From: Pseudomonas silvicola
Lineage (GTDB): Bacteria; Pseudomonadota; Gammaproteobacteria; Pseudomonadales; Pseudomonadaceae
Length of the DNA: 64,000 nucleotides
Assembly (NCBI RefSeq): GCF_026651855.1
Contig: NZ_CP093281.1
Location: 248,001-312,000 of the forward strand
Direction: 5' to 3'
Shown: positions 18,481 to 27,660 of the stretch, piece after piece
Position numbering within the stretch: the first letter of the stretch is position 1
Layout of the letters: each line of letters starts with the position of its first letter
Position numbers and translations under genes: made by a program
The notes under the pieces: generated by a model
The model's input: the letters and a program-made list of their open reading frames with translations, nothing else
Told to the model about the DNA's origin: nothing
The model's database searches: none

Positions 18481-19587
18481 ATGAAAACGCGCCTGCTACT
18501 GGCAATGGGATTACTGGCTTCCACGGCGGCTTCGGCTACCACTTACCCGTTAACCGTCACCGATATGGACGGCAACACGCAAACCATCACTAAAGAACCG
18601 CAACACATCATCCTGCAGGATGGCCGCGATATTCTGACGCTGGCGCTGCTGGATCGTGATGACCCGTTCAAGCGTGTGGTGGCGTGGAATAACCTGCCGA
18701 AGAAACAAGACACCCAAACCTGGGATCTGCTGAAAGGCAAATGGCCGGAAGCGACCAAAATTGTCGATATGGGCTTCAGCGACCAGGGCCAGGTCAATTT
18801 AGAAAGCGTGCTGGCGCAAAAGCCCGACATGATGATTGCCCAACTGCGCGCGAAACCGGCGCTGCAACAGTCAGGTGTATTGAGTACGCTGAATAATCTG
18901 CATATTCCCGTGGTGTTTGTGGATTATGAACTGCACCCCGCGCAAAACACGGCACCCAGCGTCACGCTGTTGGGCAAAGTGTTGAACCGTGAGAGCCAGG
19001 CTAAGGCCTATACCGATTTCTATCAGCAGAGATTTGATCGCATCACCAAAGGCGTCGCTGAGGTGAAGAACAAACCGACTGTGTTTATCGAGCCGATTGC
19101 CGGTAACAGCGATAACTGCTGCTTCACTCATAGTCACAATGGCTGGGGCGGATTAGTCGAAGCCGTAGGCGGTAAGAATATTGGTTCCGAGCTGTTGCCG
19201 GGCAACGTGGGCTTTATCGCGCTGGAAAAAATTATTGCGATGAAACCGGATGTATACATCATGACCGGTTCAAAGCGTCCTAACACCAACGTGCTGCCAT
19301 TCGGCTACGGCGTGCAGCCGAAAGAGGTGAATGCCACTTTCCAGACACTGTTGAAACGTACCGGTCTGGCACAGATCGAGCCGGTGAAAAATGGCCGTGT
19401 TTATGGCGTGTACCATCATTTCTATAACCATCCTTACAACATCGTGGGGATGGAAATTTTGGCTAAAGACCTTTATCCGCAACAGTTTGCCGATTTGACG
19501 CCTAACGCCGACTTCCGCACTATCGTGAAAAAATTCACTAAGTTACCGGATGAAGCGATCGATCTAAGCTATCCCGATAACAAGTAA
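18481..19587 (+). CDS. Periplasmic binding protein of iron/chelate ABC transporters (FecB/TroA-like clan)
   Basis: Intact 368-residue secreted protein with a signal peptide (MKTRLLLAMGLLASTAASA, cleavage near residue 19). The class III binding-protein start follows: PLTVTDMDGNTQTITKEPQHIIL. Further features are VLAQKPDMMIAQL, FVDYELHPAQNTAPSVTLLGKVL, and the unusual polar patch DNCCFTHSHNGWGGLVEAVGG, whose Cys and His could bind metal. The Fur-like site before it indicates iron or siderophore uptake. No permease or ATPase adjoins it, so the remaining importer subunits must be elsewhere. It lies directly before zinc-related genes. The ligand is unknown. Confidence 0.83.
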   Translation: MKTRLLLAMGLLASTAASATTYPLTVTDMDGNTQTITKEPQHIILQDGRDILTLALLDRDDPFKRVVAWNNLPKKQDTQTWDLLKGKWPEATKIVDMGFSDQGQVNLESVLAQKPDMMIAQLRAKPALQQSGVLSTLNNLHIPVVFVDYELHPAQNTAPSVTLLGKVLNRESQAKAYTDFYQQRFDRITKGVAEVKNKPTVFIEPIAGNSDNCCFTHSHNGWGGLVEAVGGKNIGSELLPGNVGFIALEKIIAMKPDVYIMTGSKRPNTNVLPFGYGVQPKEVNATFQTLLKRTGLAQIEPVKNGRVYGVYHHFYNHPYNIVGMEILAKDLYPQQFADLTPNADFRTIVKKFTKLPDEAIDLSYPDNK

Positions 19588-19595
19588 TGCTTTAT

Positions 19596-19622
19596 AGCGG
19601 GTCGAAACGGCCCGCTTTTTTT
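19596..19622 (+). terminator. Rho-independent terminator
   Basis: The stem AGCGGGTCG / CGGCCCGCT (one G-T pair) with an AAA loop is followed by seven T. It closes the binding-protein transcript and separates it from the zinc-related operon. Confidence 0.88.
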
Positions 19623-19664
19623 GCCTTAAACAACAAACTTTCTTCGACGCAATGACAACCGCAA

Positions 19665-19686
19665 TTGTTATGTTATAACATATCAA
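19665..19686. promoter_or_regulatory. Candidate Zur operator
   Basis: The perfect 12-base palindrome ATGTTATAACAT is extended by TTGTT on the left and ATCAA on the right, 61 bases before the ZigA-type GTPase start. It resembles the gamma-proteobacterial Zur consensus, whose core reads ATGTTATA-N-TATAACAT, but is more compact. Repression when zinc is abundant is inferred. Confidence 0.6.
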
Positions 19687-19746
19687 TTATAACGTTGGAG
19701 TGTAGCATGTTACCGCACCTGCACTTGTCATGTTGAAGGAGTTGCA

Positions 19747-20955
19747 ATGTCATCATTATCCCCGAATTTTAAAAGTTGCCGGTTACTGTCCTCTCCGGCT
19801 TTCTCGGCGCGGGCAAAACCACGCTGCTTAACCATATTCTAAATAATCGCGAAGGTCGCCGCGTGGCAGTGATCGTCAATGATATGTCAGAAGTGAATAT
19901 CGATGCCGCCCTGGTGCGTGAGGGCGGGGCGGAAAGCTTGTCGCGCACCGATGAGAAGTTAGTCGAGATGAGTAACGGCTGCATCTGCTGCACGCTGCGT
20001 GAAGATCTGCTGCTGGAGGTAGATCGCCTCGCAGATGGCCGTTTCGATAACCTGGTGATCGAATCTACCGGTATTTCCGAGCCGCTGCCGGTGGCGGAAA
20101 CCTTTACCTTTGCCGATGAAGATGGTCAGAGCCTGTCAGAAGTCGCTGCGCTGGACACCATGGTGACCGTCGTGGACGGCTTTAATTTCCTGCGCGATTA
20201 CGAATCCAACGAGAGCATCAAATCCCGCGGTGAATCGCTGGGTGAAGAAGATGAACGCACGGTGGTGGATCTGCTGGTGGATCAGATTGAGTTCTGCGAC
20301 GTGCTGATTCTGAACAAAACCGATCTGATTGATGAAGCGGAAAAAGCTCGCTTGCTGGCGATATTGCATTCTCTCAACCCGCGCGCACGCGTGGTGACCT
20401 CTGAGTTTGGCAAGGTTGCACTGAAGGAAGTGCTGAATACCGGTTTATTTGATTTTGATGCGGCCTCACAAGCCCCGGCTGGTTGCAAGAACTGCGCGGT
20501 TCACATACGCCAGAAACCGAAGAGTATGGCATCCGCAACTTTGTGTTCCGCGCGCGTCGTCCTTTCCATCCCACCCGCTTCGCCAGCGTCATTGAAGGCG
20601 ATCTCAAAGGCGTGGTGCGGTCTAAGGGCTTCTTCTGGCTCGCCAGTCGTCCTCATTATGCCGGTTCCTGGTCACAGGCCGGTGGCGTGACGCGTCAGGG
20701 CTTAGCAGGCATGTGGTGGGCCAGCGCGCCGAAAGAGCGCTGGCCGGAAGATCCCGAGACGCTGGAATACATCATGCAGAACTGGGTCGAGGCACTGGCG
20801 ATGCGCGTCAGGAAATCGTGTTTATTGGTATTGAGATGGATGAAGCTCGTCTGCGCAACCAGCTGGAAAATGCGCTGCTGACTGACGAAGAAATGGCGCA
20901 GGGCCCGGAAAACTGGGCCGAATATCCAGATCCGTTTGAACCCTGGTTTCACTGA
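19747..20955 (+). CDS. zigA: CobW/COG0523-family GTP-dependent zinc metallochaperone, ZigA type (frameshifted)
   Basis: After the leader MSSLSPNFK and one missing base in an A run, the GTPase domain starts [21 protein letters not shown] (Walker A). It has the metal motif [20 protein letters not shown], the Walker B-like region [20 protein letters not shown] and base-recognition LNKTDLID. The C-terminal CobW_C domain follows in the next frame ([27 protein letters not shown]...GFFWLASRP) and ends in the third ([29 protein letters not shown]). About 400 residues, normal for ZigA. These proteins deliver zinc to client enzymes under zinc limitation. The upstream Zur-like palindrome supports that role. 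Confidence 0.9.
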
Positions 20956-21140
20956 GGAAGATAAACGCGAGGAACCGGGTAGATCGTTGACGGTGCAATG
21001 AACTGAGCGCCCGGCAACACATTTCTGCCTGAGCGAAGCGCGTTTACCCAGCGGGTACTTTGGCAGAACCTGGTTTAACGGAACGGCATGACGCCATGGA
21101 TGGCAAACCCAGCCGCAACGTGCGGCAGCAAGAGGTCACG

Positions 21141-22326
21141 ATGCAAAAAATCCCCTCACCATTCTCAACGGTTTTCTGGGTGCAGGCAAAACAACGCTAT
21201 AAAAAAGTCTGTTGGTTCCAGGCGCATAAACAGCAACTTGCAGTCTGCGTCATCGTCAATGATATGAGCGAACTGGACGTCGATGGCGTGCTGATTGCCA
21301 ACACTGAAATCGTCAACGCCAGTAAACATAATTTCATTACGCTCTCGGCCGACAGTATTAGCAGCCGAACGGGTATCGAAAAACTCGATGCCGCACTTGA
21401 GTCGATGCTCAACGCACATCGCCCGGATCTGATCCTGCTGGAAACCTCGGGCAGTAGCCATCCGTTGCCACTGGTGCGTTATTTCCGCGATCATGCTGAA
21501 GTGCAACTCAATGGATTCTTATCGCTGGTCGACAGCGTGATGCTAAATGATGATTACCAGCAGGGCGAAGCGCTGATTCCTCGTTTGCAGGCCAATCTGA
21601 CTCGTCACGAGCGGCGCATCGAGAATCTGCTGGCAGAACAAATCATGTTTTGCAGCCATCTGCTGCTCACCAAAAATGATCGGCTGCCGTCTTCCAGCAT
21701 TACCCGCATTGCCCAGGCCATTCATCCGCTCAATCCCTATGTGGCAGTGATGGCGGTATCGCGGGGAAACCTCTCTCTGAGTGAACTCATGGCGATGCAG
21801 CCCTACGATTTCGGGCGGGTCGCGCAGTTAATTGAAGAATTAGCGGATGAGGTGGATGCCATTGATCGGTGCGTGGCAAATGACTTCCGAAGTGATTCGA
21901 CGATCGTCCATTCCATCCACAGCGATTGTGGGATACCTGCCACCACTTTATGGGCGCGGGCATCTATCGCAGCAAAGGCTTTTTCTGGTTGCCGACGCGG
22001 GATGACCTGGCACTGTTATGGAATCAGGCCACGGGCAGCATCAGTCTGGAATTTATCAGTTACTGGAAAGCGGGAATTCTGAATCATCGTGATAGTCCGC
22101 TTACTGCTGAGGAGCGCGCGGCGGTCGAACAGGCAGTGGCAAAATGCCGGGGCGATTTGGCGATCGGCGCTGCAGTTTAACGGTTATTGGTGAACCGGAT
22201 GAGGTGAAAGCCTTCACCGTCGCCCTGAAACGCTGCTTTCTCAACGAAGAGGAGCTTGCATGGTGGCAAAGTGGCGGCGAATTTGCCGATCCCTGGCCGC
22301 AGCGCGTGGCGCGCGTATCCGCCTGA
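21141..22326 (+). CDS. Second COG0523-family GTPase, CXCC motif missing (frameshifted)
   Basis: About 395 residues after correction. [14 protein letters not shown] is recovered in the Walker A region once missing bases near 21150 and 21195 are allowed for. IVNDMSELDVDGVLIAN, DLILLETSGSSHPLPLVRYF, FCSHLLLTKNDRL and a C-terminal [17 protein letters not shown]...ELAWWQSGGEFADPW follow. The stretch that should carry CXCC instead reads NFITLSADSISSRTG, with no cysteine. Thus the usual metal-transfer site is absent although the GTPase appears intact. It sits 185 bases after zigA, probably in the same Zur-controlled transcript. I saw no clear gene in that gap. Confidence 0.82.
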
Positions 22327-22327
22327 G

Positions 22328-22555
22328 TTAGCCCGCCAGCGCACGCATTTGCGTACAGAACGGACACTGGCAGCCGGATACGGGCTTTAACAGCGCCGCA
22401 TGCACTTCCGCCGTCGCCAGAGGCTGTGTCAAATCGACGTTGGCCACTGCGGTATCCGGTTTTTGCGCCAGTTTTAACGTATCAATCTTTGCCTGAAAGG
22501 CACCTGCTTTTGCCGATGCTATGGCGATAAGTAACAGAGGAACAGTGCTCTTCAT
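22328..22555 (-). CDS. Small exported cysteine-motif protein of unknown function
   Basis: Intact 75-residue frame with a GAGG ribosome-binding site. The N-terminus is a probable signal peptide (KSTVPLLLIAIASAKAGA). The C-terminal end carries GCQCPFCTQM with cysteines at 62, 64 and 67, a compact CxCxxC that could bind zinc or copper or be redox-active. Its start lies 24 bases from a Zur-like site shared with the divergent DksA-type gene, and its end abuts the second GTPase. A periplasmic zinc-related role is inferred only from this setting. I do not recognise the family. Confidence 0.6.
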   Translation of the reverse strand: MKSTVPLLLIAIASAKAGAFQAKIDTLKLAQKPDTAVANVDLTQPLATAEVHAALLKPVSGCQCPFCTQMRALAG

Positions 22556-22579
22556 CGCAGCAACCTCAATGAATGATTT

Positions 22580-22602
22580 GAAATGTGACGATATAACATT
22601 AA
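22580..22602. promoter_or_regulatory. Candidate Zur operator between divergent genes
   Basis: A 23-base site beginning GAAATGTGACGATATAACAT aligns without gaps to the E. coli-type Zur consensus and matches about 17 of 22 defined positions, including both ATGT and ACAT half-site cores at the correct spacing. It lies between the starts of the 75-residue exported protein and the DksA paralogue, so one site could repress both. Confidence 0.65.
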
Positions 22603-22627
22603 CACGAAGCTGTTAAGGAATTTCAAT

Positions 22628-23047
22628 ATGACCAAACCCACAGCAGCCGAGCAGCAAAACCTTCTCAGTATGCCGCCAGAAGAGTATATGAATCCTCACC
22701 AGAGTGACTATTTTTTGCGCTTATTACGTTTTGAGCGGCAGGAACTGCTCGAACATATCGACTACCTGAAAACGCAGCTGCAACGCAGTGAACAGCAAGG
22801 GGATGAAGCGGATAAAGCGATCCGCGAAGAGGAGTTACGCTTATTGTTTCGTCAGATTGATCGCGAAAGCCGCCTGCTGCCGAAAATTGATGCCGCCATG
22901 CAGCGTATTCATCATGGTGAATATGGCTATTGCCGTGAGACGGGCGATCCGATAGGCCTGGCGCGTTTGCTGCTGCGACCCACGGCGGAACTTTCAATTG
23001 ATGCGAAGATTAAGCAGGAGCGGGTTGAAGCGCAGTACCGAAAATGA
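22628..23047 (+). CDS. DksA/TraR-family protein with a degenerate zinc finger (DksA2-like)
   Basis: Intact, 139 residues. It has the DksA layout: a coiled coil (residues about 30-90, FLRLLRFERQELLEHIDYLKT to RESRLLPKIDAAMQRI) and the C-terminal zinc-finger region YGYCRETGDPIG...ELSIDAKIKQE. Only Cys102 of the four zinc ligands remains. The others are Thr105, Ser123 and Ala126. This Cys-Thr-Ser-Ala pattern is that of zinc-independent DksA2 of pseudomonads, which replaces DksA on RNA polymerase when zinc is scarce. The Zur-like site just upstream agrees. The coiled-coil tip lacks an obvious canonical DxxDxA, so activity should be tested. Confidence 0.88.
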   Translation: MTKPTAAEQQNLLSMPPEEYMNPHQSDYFLRLLRFERQELLEHIDYLKTQLQRSEQQGDEADKAIREEELRLLFRQIDRESRLLPKIDAAMQRIHHGEYGYCRETGDPIGLARLLLRPTAELSIDAKIKQERVEAQYRK

Positions 23048-23050
23048 CAG

Positions 23051-23750
23051 TCACCCAGAGCACAGGCTCTGGGTGCTGATACTGAACGTCAGCCACATTG
23101 ACACTTCAACGCCATCGTAAAACGGCAGCGACAGAGAGCCACGCCCGCTGTGCACATTTTCCGAGATATTCGGGGCTGAAATCGGCATCATCGGCGACGA
23201 TCAGCACCAGGGGCGCAAATGTGATTCAACCAGCGCCAGTATCTCAGGGTAAATTGCCTTGGCGCCATCCAGCACCAGCATATCGATGGCAGCAGGCAGG
23301 TCGCGGCTCAACGTATGCAGCGCGTCACCCACGCGCACTTCAATCAAATCACTCACGCCCGCATCCGCAAAATGATTACGTGCTAAGGCAACCTTGCCCG
23401 GCTCAAATTCACTGGTGATGATCTTTCCGCCGCCGTTATCGCGTAACGCTGCCGCGAGATGCAGCGTTGAAATACCAAAGGAGGTGCCAAACTCCACTAT
23501 CGACTGCCACGCCTTGCTGCTGCGTGCCAGCATGTACAGCAACTTGCCGGTTTCACGCGACACCGCCAGTGGCACATTTTTCAGATGACCATAGAGTTCG
23601 AGATAATCTGTTTTGCTCTGCAACAGGCGATTTTGCTCTTCATCGGACATCACGCGGAAGGCTTCATTGGTCGGATGCGCCATATTGTCGGCCAGTTCGA
23701 ACAGGTAGTTAAGCAGCGGCGCCAATGGCGCGGAAGTTAAGGTATTCATG
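23051..23750 (-). CDS. Class I SAM-dependent O-methyltransferase (frameshifted near C-terminus)
   Basis: Small caffeoyl-CoA/COMT-type methyltransferase. An N-terminal helix with DNMAHPTNEAFRVMSDEEQNRLL is followed by the SAM-binding motif SIVEFGTSFGISTLHLAAAL (glycine-rich loop), then KIITSEFEPGKVALARNHFADAG and DMLVLDGAKAIYPEILALV (acidic/metal region). After a break near 23210 the corrected tail (PLVLIVADDADFSPEYL ... SLPFYDGVEVSMWLTFS) ends inside a hairpin at 23051. The start ATG at 23750 is preceded by GAGAATCACC. It is divergent from the TetR gene, its likely regulator. The substrate is unknown. Confidence 0.85.
23052..23075. terminator. Hairpin between convergent dksA-like and methyltransferase genes
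   Basis: Perfect ten-base arms CACCCAGAGC and GCTCTGGGTG with loop ACAG lie four bases after the DksA-like stop and overlap the methyltransferase stop. There is no T run. It is likely a shared transcript end. Confidence 0.6.
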
Positions 23751-23830
23751 GTGATTCTCCGTGGATTAATCTGTGCGAACAGAATACGATGAATCATTCG
23801 CATTTCACTATTCGTGTTCAGGAGCATCAG

Positions 23831-24454
23831 ATGGCTGACGCCGTAACGCTAAGATTTCAGAGAGAAAAAAGCCGCAACAAGCGCGATCCAGCGAGCTGGT
23901 TTCGGCGATTTTGCAACCGCTACTCAGGTTTTGGAACAGGAAGGCGCCACGCGGTTTACCACCGCACGTGTGGCGGAGCGTGCTGGTGTGAGTATTGGAT
24001 CGTTGTATCAATACTTTCCCAATAAAGCGGCTATCCTCTTTCGATTACAGAGCGAGGAGTGGCAACGCACCGGCGATCTTTAGGATCAATCCTGCGCAAT
24101 CGAGATGTGCCTGCGGGTGAACGTCTGCACCGACTCGCTCGCTTTCTTACTCAGGAAGAAGCGGCAATGCGTACCGCACTTAACGATGCAGCGCCGTTAT
24201 ACCGTGATGCACCGGAAGTGGCAGCCGCGCGCGCGGCGGGTGAAAACGTGATGAGTGACTTCCTGTATGAGTTATTGCCCCAGTTGGAAGAGAAACAACG
24301 TCTGCGCGCTGCGGACCTGATCAACAGCACACTGGGTAACGTGGGCAAGCATTTTTCCGAAACACCGCGCACTGAGGCGGAGATTCTCGACTACGCAAAG
24401 GACATGGCAGAGATGTTCTGTGTCTGGATCAGGGAAAAGGCGGATTTGCAGTAA
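23831..24454 (+). CDS. TetR/AcrR-family transcriptional regulator (frameshifted)
   Basis: The N-terminal DNA-binding domain is split by breaks between 23860 and 23960. Joined, it reads RSSELVSAILQA and FTTARVAERAGVSIGSLYQYFPNKAAI, the standard TetR helix-turn-helix. The ligand domain (LGSILRNRDVPAGERLHRLARFLTQEEAAMRTAL...) is then continuous to the stop. About 205 residues. Divergent from the O-methyltransferase gene and probably its repressor. Confidence 0.87.
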
Positions 24455-24591
24455 AAGATGGCACTGGAAATCTCTGAAAGCGGTTAACAATCTCATTATT
24501 ACCATTCTCATTAATCCACACCGCGAGTAAGCTCTATGAAAACCTTTTCACAGCTGGATGGAATGCTGGTCAAACGATACGGGAGAGTAAG

Positions 24592-25413
24592 ATGGCAGTA
24601 AAAATGATTGCGGTGGATATGGATGGGACTTTTCTCGATGACAACAAACAGTACAACGCCCAGCGTTTTGCGCGCCAGTACGCTTTGTTGAAAGAGAAGG
24701 GCGTTCGTTTTGTGGTCGCCAGTGGCAATCAGTATTACCAGTTACAACGCTATTTCCCGGATATCAAAGATGAAATCGCCTTTGTCGCCGAGAACGGTGC
24801 CTGGGTGTCAGACAGCAATGAAGAGATCTTCTGCGGCAATTAGCGCCAGAACGCGTCCATCAAATTCTCGATATTCTGGCAGGAAAGAGCCGGATATCAG
24901 CACCGTGGTGTGCGGTCGCAATGGCGCTTATGTGCACACTTCAATGCCGGAGGAAGTGATTGCGATACTGGCGAATCACTATCATCGGCTGGAAAAGCGC
25001 GACAACCTCTACGATATCGATGACACCATCTTTAAGTTTTCGTTGAATCTGGCCCACGAAGGGGTGGATGCCCTGATGGATCGTCTGCACAAAGAACTGG
25101 GCGCGATTGAAAACATTATGCATCCGGTCTCCAGCGGCTTTGGTTTTGTCGATCTGATCATTCCTGGCTGCCACAAAGCACATGGCATCGCGCTGCTGCA
25201 GGAAAAATGGGGCATCGACGATTGCGAAGTGCTGGCCATTGGCGACAGCGCCAATGACCTCGAAATGCTGCGTCAGGCGTGCTACAGCTTTCGATGGCCA
25301 ATGCAGCCGCACCCGTGGCCGCTGTTGCGCGTTATAAAACCGACAGCAATAACGACGAAGGTGCGCTTAACGTGATAGCACGCTTGCTGGCACGCGAAGA
25401 GCCGTTTGGCTAA
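24592..25413 (+). CDS. supH: HAD-superfamily sugar phosphatase, SupH/YbiV-like (frameshifted)
   Basis: Strongly resembles E. coli YbiV (SupH), a Cof-type sugar phosphatase: motif [17 protein letters not shown] with the nucleophile Asp, the [33 protein letters not shown] block, cap-domain HYHRL and [38 protein letters not shown] with the motif III Lys, and motif [17 protein letters not shown]. Breaks near 24842 and 25285 are each about one base. The corrected C-terminus includes [15 protein letters not shown]. Cytosolic. It dephosphorylates ribose-, fructose- or glucose-phosphates in the known family. Confidence 0.9.
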
Positions 25414-25530
25414 TCCCTCGCGGCAGAGTTTATCGAACCAGAGCTAAACTTTTAGCTGGGCGATCGATTCTGCCGCTACCTTTATCACCTCAGGCCTCAC
25501 GTCTCGCTAACCTTTTTTCCATCCTCTTAA

Positions 25531-26663
25531 TCAGCGGTGGCAGAGTAATGCGCTGCCGGCAACCAGCACCCAGAATATGATCGGAAGTGGCGCTGCTATC
25601 TCAAAAGTCATGGCCGAAACAAAGGCGAGGGTGGTACTCAGACATCGTCAAGCGCCGTTTGCAGGGACGAAACCAGCCCGACTAGCCTCATTTGGAAACC
25701 TCGTCGTCACACACGACACCTACCACCTCGTCCGTAAGCCCCGCTCGAAACAGCCCCATGAATAATGCGCTGGCATGCAAACCTGTCACGGGAAGCATGC
25801 TGACCAGTAATATCAGCGTTGAGACAACGGCTAAGGTGTAGCTGGACAGTGAGCCAATAGCTTTCCGGTAGCTTTGTCGCCATCAACCCAGCGATGCCAC
25901 CGATGAAGAACAGCATTGGCAGCGAGGCGTTCACAGCCTGCATGTGTTGGGTCAATAAAGGCACTAAAGCAGGAATGATGATAGGGAGTGAATTGCGCGA
26001 TGGCGTTCCCTGCTGGCGAAAAACAACCATTCTGGCGTCATTGTTATCGATGATTTAGGGAGATTTTGCGCGGGGCATCAGGAATAAACCCGGCAATAAG
26101 AAGCAAAGCTATCAGGCACAGCAAACCAATGAGTCTCGTTGCGCTATACCAGCCGAAATGTGTGCTCAAAAACAGCATGGTCGGCATCCCTGCAATGCTG
26201 ACCACAGAGAAAGCGGCAATGACGGTGGCAATCATCCGTGCTCGTAAGGCCGCTGGCGCGAGGCTGATTAATAAACTCATCCCCACACCCATGGTTGTTC
26301 CTCCCACTAAGCCCGCCATAAATCGTAGAACCAGCAGCAGGGTATAATCGCCGTGAAGGTGATCAGCACCGTCAGAGCGCCTAAAAGCGCCATATTCCAC
26401 AGTAAAAACCGTTTGGCGTTAACGCGGTCAATCCATTTCCAAATACATAACCCGGATAGCACTGAACCCAGGGTGTAAGTCCCCGTGACATAACCTGCAT
26501 AAGTGACAGGCACTGAAAATTGAGACGCCATGAAGGCAAACAGCGGATTAAACATCATGTATTCGAGGGCATTCGTGAATTGAACAAAAGCGATAATCAC
26601 AGCGATGCGGATCACAGCGAATGAACCTGATTGCGGGGTGAGGACAGGCATAGTTTGCTCCAT
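25531..26663 (-). CDS. MFS drug/metabolite transporter, DHA1 type (frameshifted)
   Basis: Twelve-helix MFS carrier in at least three frame pieces. The N-terminal piece reads AVIRIAVIIAFVQFTNALEYMMFNPLFAFMA...GYVTGTYTLGSVLSGL. The middle reads FMAGLVGGTTMGVGMSLLISLAP (helix 4/5 region) and MIATVIAAFSVVSIAGMPTMLFLS. The C-terminal piece includes QAVNASLPMLFFIGGIAGLMATKL and a tail ending LPIIFWVLVAGSALLCHR at 25531. It resembles AraJ/YdhP-like exporters. The divergent LysR gene starting 94 bases away is its probable regulator. Confidence 0.8.
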
Positions 26664-26756
26664 TAAGTTACAGGAGGCCTAGTCTATTGCCCGTGCATCG
26701 GATTAGTGATTAGAGCGATAAAGTGAGAGGATTAATTATCAAAAATGGGATAATCG

Positions 26757-27660
26757 ATGCGCAGTAGAATCGATTTAAATGTTTTGCGGGTATTCGTCAC
26801 CGTTGCAGAGAAGGGCAGTTTTATCGGCGGCGCGCGTGCCTTGAATATACCTGCATCGAATGTGAGTCGCCAGATTTCGCAGCTGGAAGAACGATTAGGG
26901 ATGCGACTCATACAGCGAAGCACGCGCCAAATGAAGCTTACTGAAGCAGGACAGATGTTTTGACAGCATGCGACCACTGCTGGACTCGGTGAATGAGACG
27001 GAAGCCAGATTAAGCCACGCACAAACTGAGCCGGAAGGGCTGCTACGCGTATTTACCAAATGGAGTCGGGCCGGTGATTTTCGGCAATCTCTTGGCTGAC
27101 TTTGCACTGCGATATCCCAGAATTGAACTCCATTGTACTACCAGCCTGCAGGGAGCAGGCACTGTGGGATGACTGCGATGTTGTCATTGATATCAGTCGC
27201 GGCACGCGCGCCAGCAGTGATGTCATAGCTCGACCGCTGGCTTCACATTCTGCCACATTGTTGCGGCGCCGACTTTACTGCAAAAATACGCCAGACCAAC
27301 GCAACAGAATTGCTGGCTCTGCCCTGCATCACCACCGTAAGTGCACTTCAGGGGCAAGCGTGGCAATTTATAACCACTGGCAAAGGATTTCGACACATCA
27401 ATGTGCTGAGTCCTTTCCGTGTCGACAGTGGTGAGATGGCGATGCAAGCTGCACTGAAAGGCATCGGGTTTGCCATCCTTTCAGCGCAGGCTTGTGAGCC
27501 TTATATTCGAAGTGGGCAGTTAGAAGTGATTGAGCTTGAACTCGCTCCCGCACCCCTTGAGATTGCGCTGCTCTACCAGGAACGGAGTTTTCTTCCCGCA
27601 AGAAGCCGCGCGTTTATTGATTTCCTGCAAGAGGCGGTGCGGAATCAACGCGAAAAATAA
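26757..27660 (+). CDS. LysR-family transcriptional regulator (frameshifted)
   Basis: N-terminal helix-turn-helix MRSRIDLNVLRVFVTVAEKGSFIGGARALNIPASNVSRQISQLEERLGMRLIQRSTR, then an effector domain broken near 26960, 27060 and 27270. Recognisable parts are LTEAGQMF, ELHCTTSLQG and the continuous C-terminus FRVDSGEMAMQAALKGIGFAILSAQACEPYI. It belongs to the CrgA/DmlR-like subgroup. Divergent from the MFS gene, suggesting control of that exporter. Its end overlaps the opposing SDR gene by about 16 bases. Confidence 0.85.

Noticed and set aside
20956-21140. Possible small gene between the two GTPases
   Set aside because: A frame reading ERPATHFCLSEARLPSGYF... exists, but no start or ribosome-binding site could be identified and the region may include missing bases.
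25441-25460. AGCTAAA-CT-TTTAGCT hairpin after the phosphatase gene
   Set aside because: A two-base loop is too tight and no T run follows, so it was not called as a terminator.
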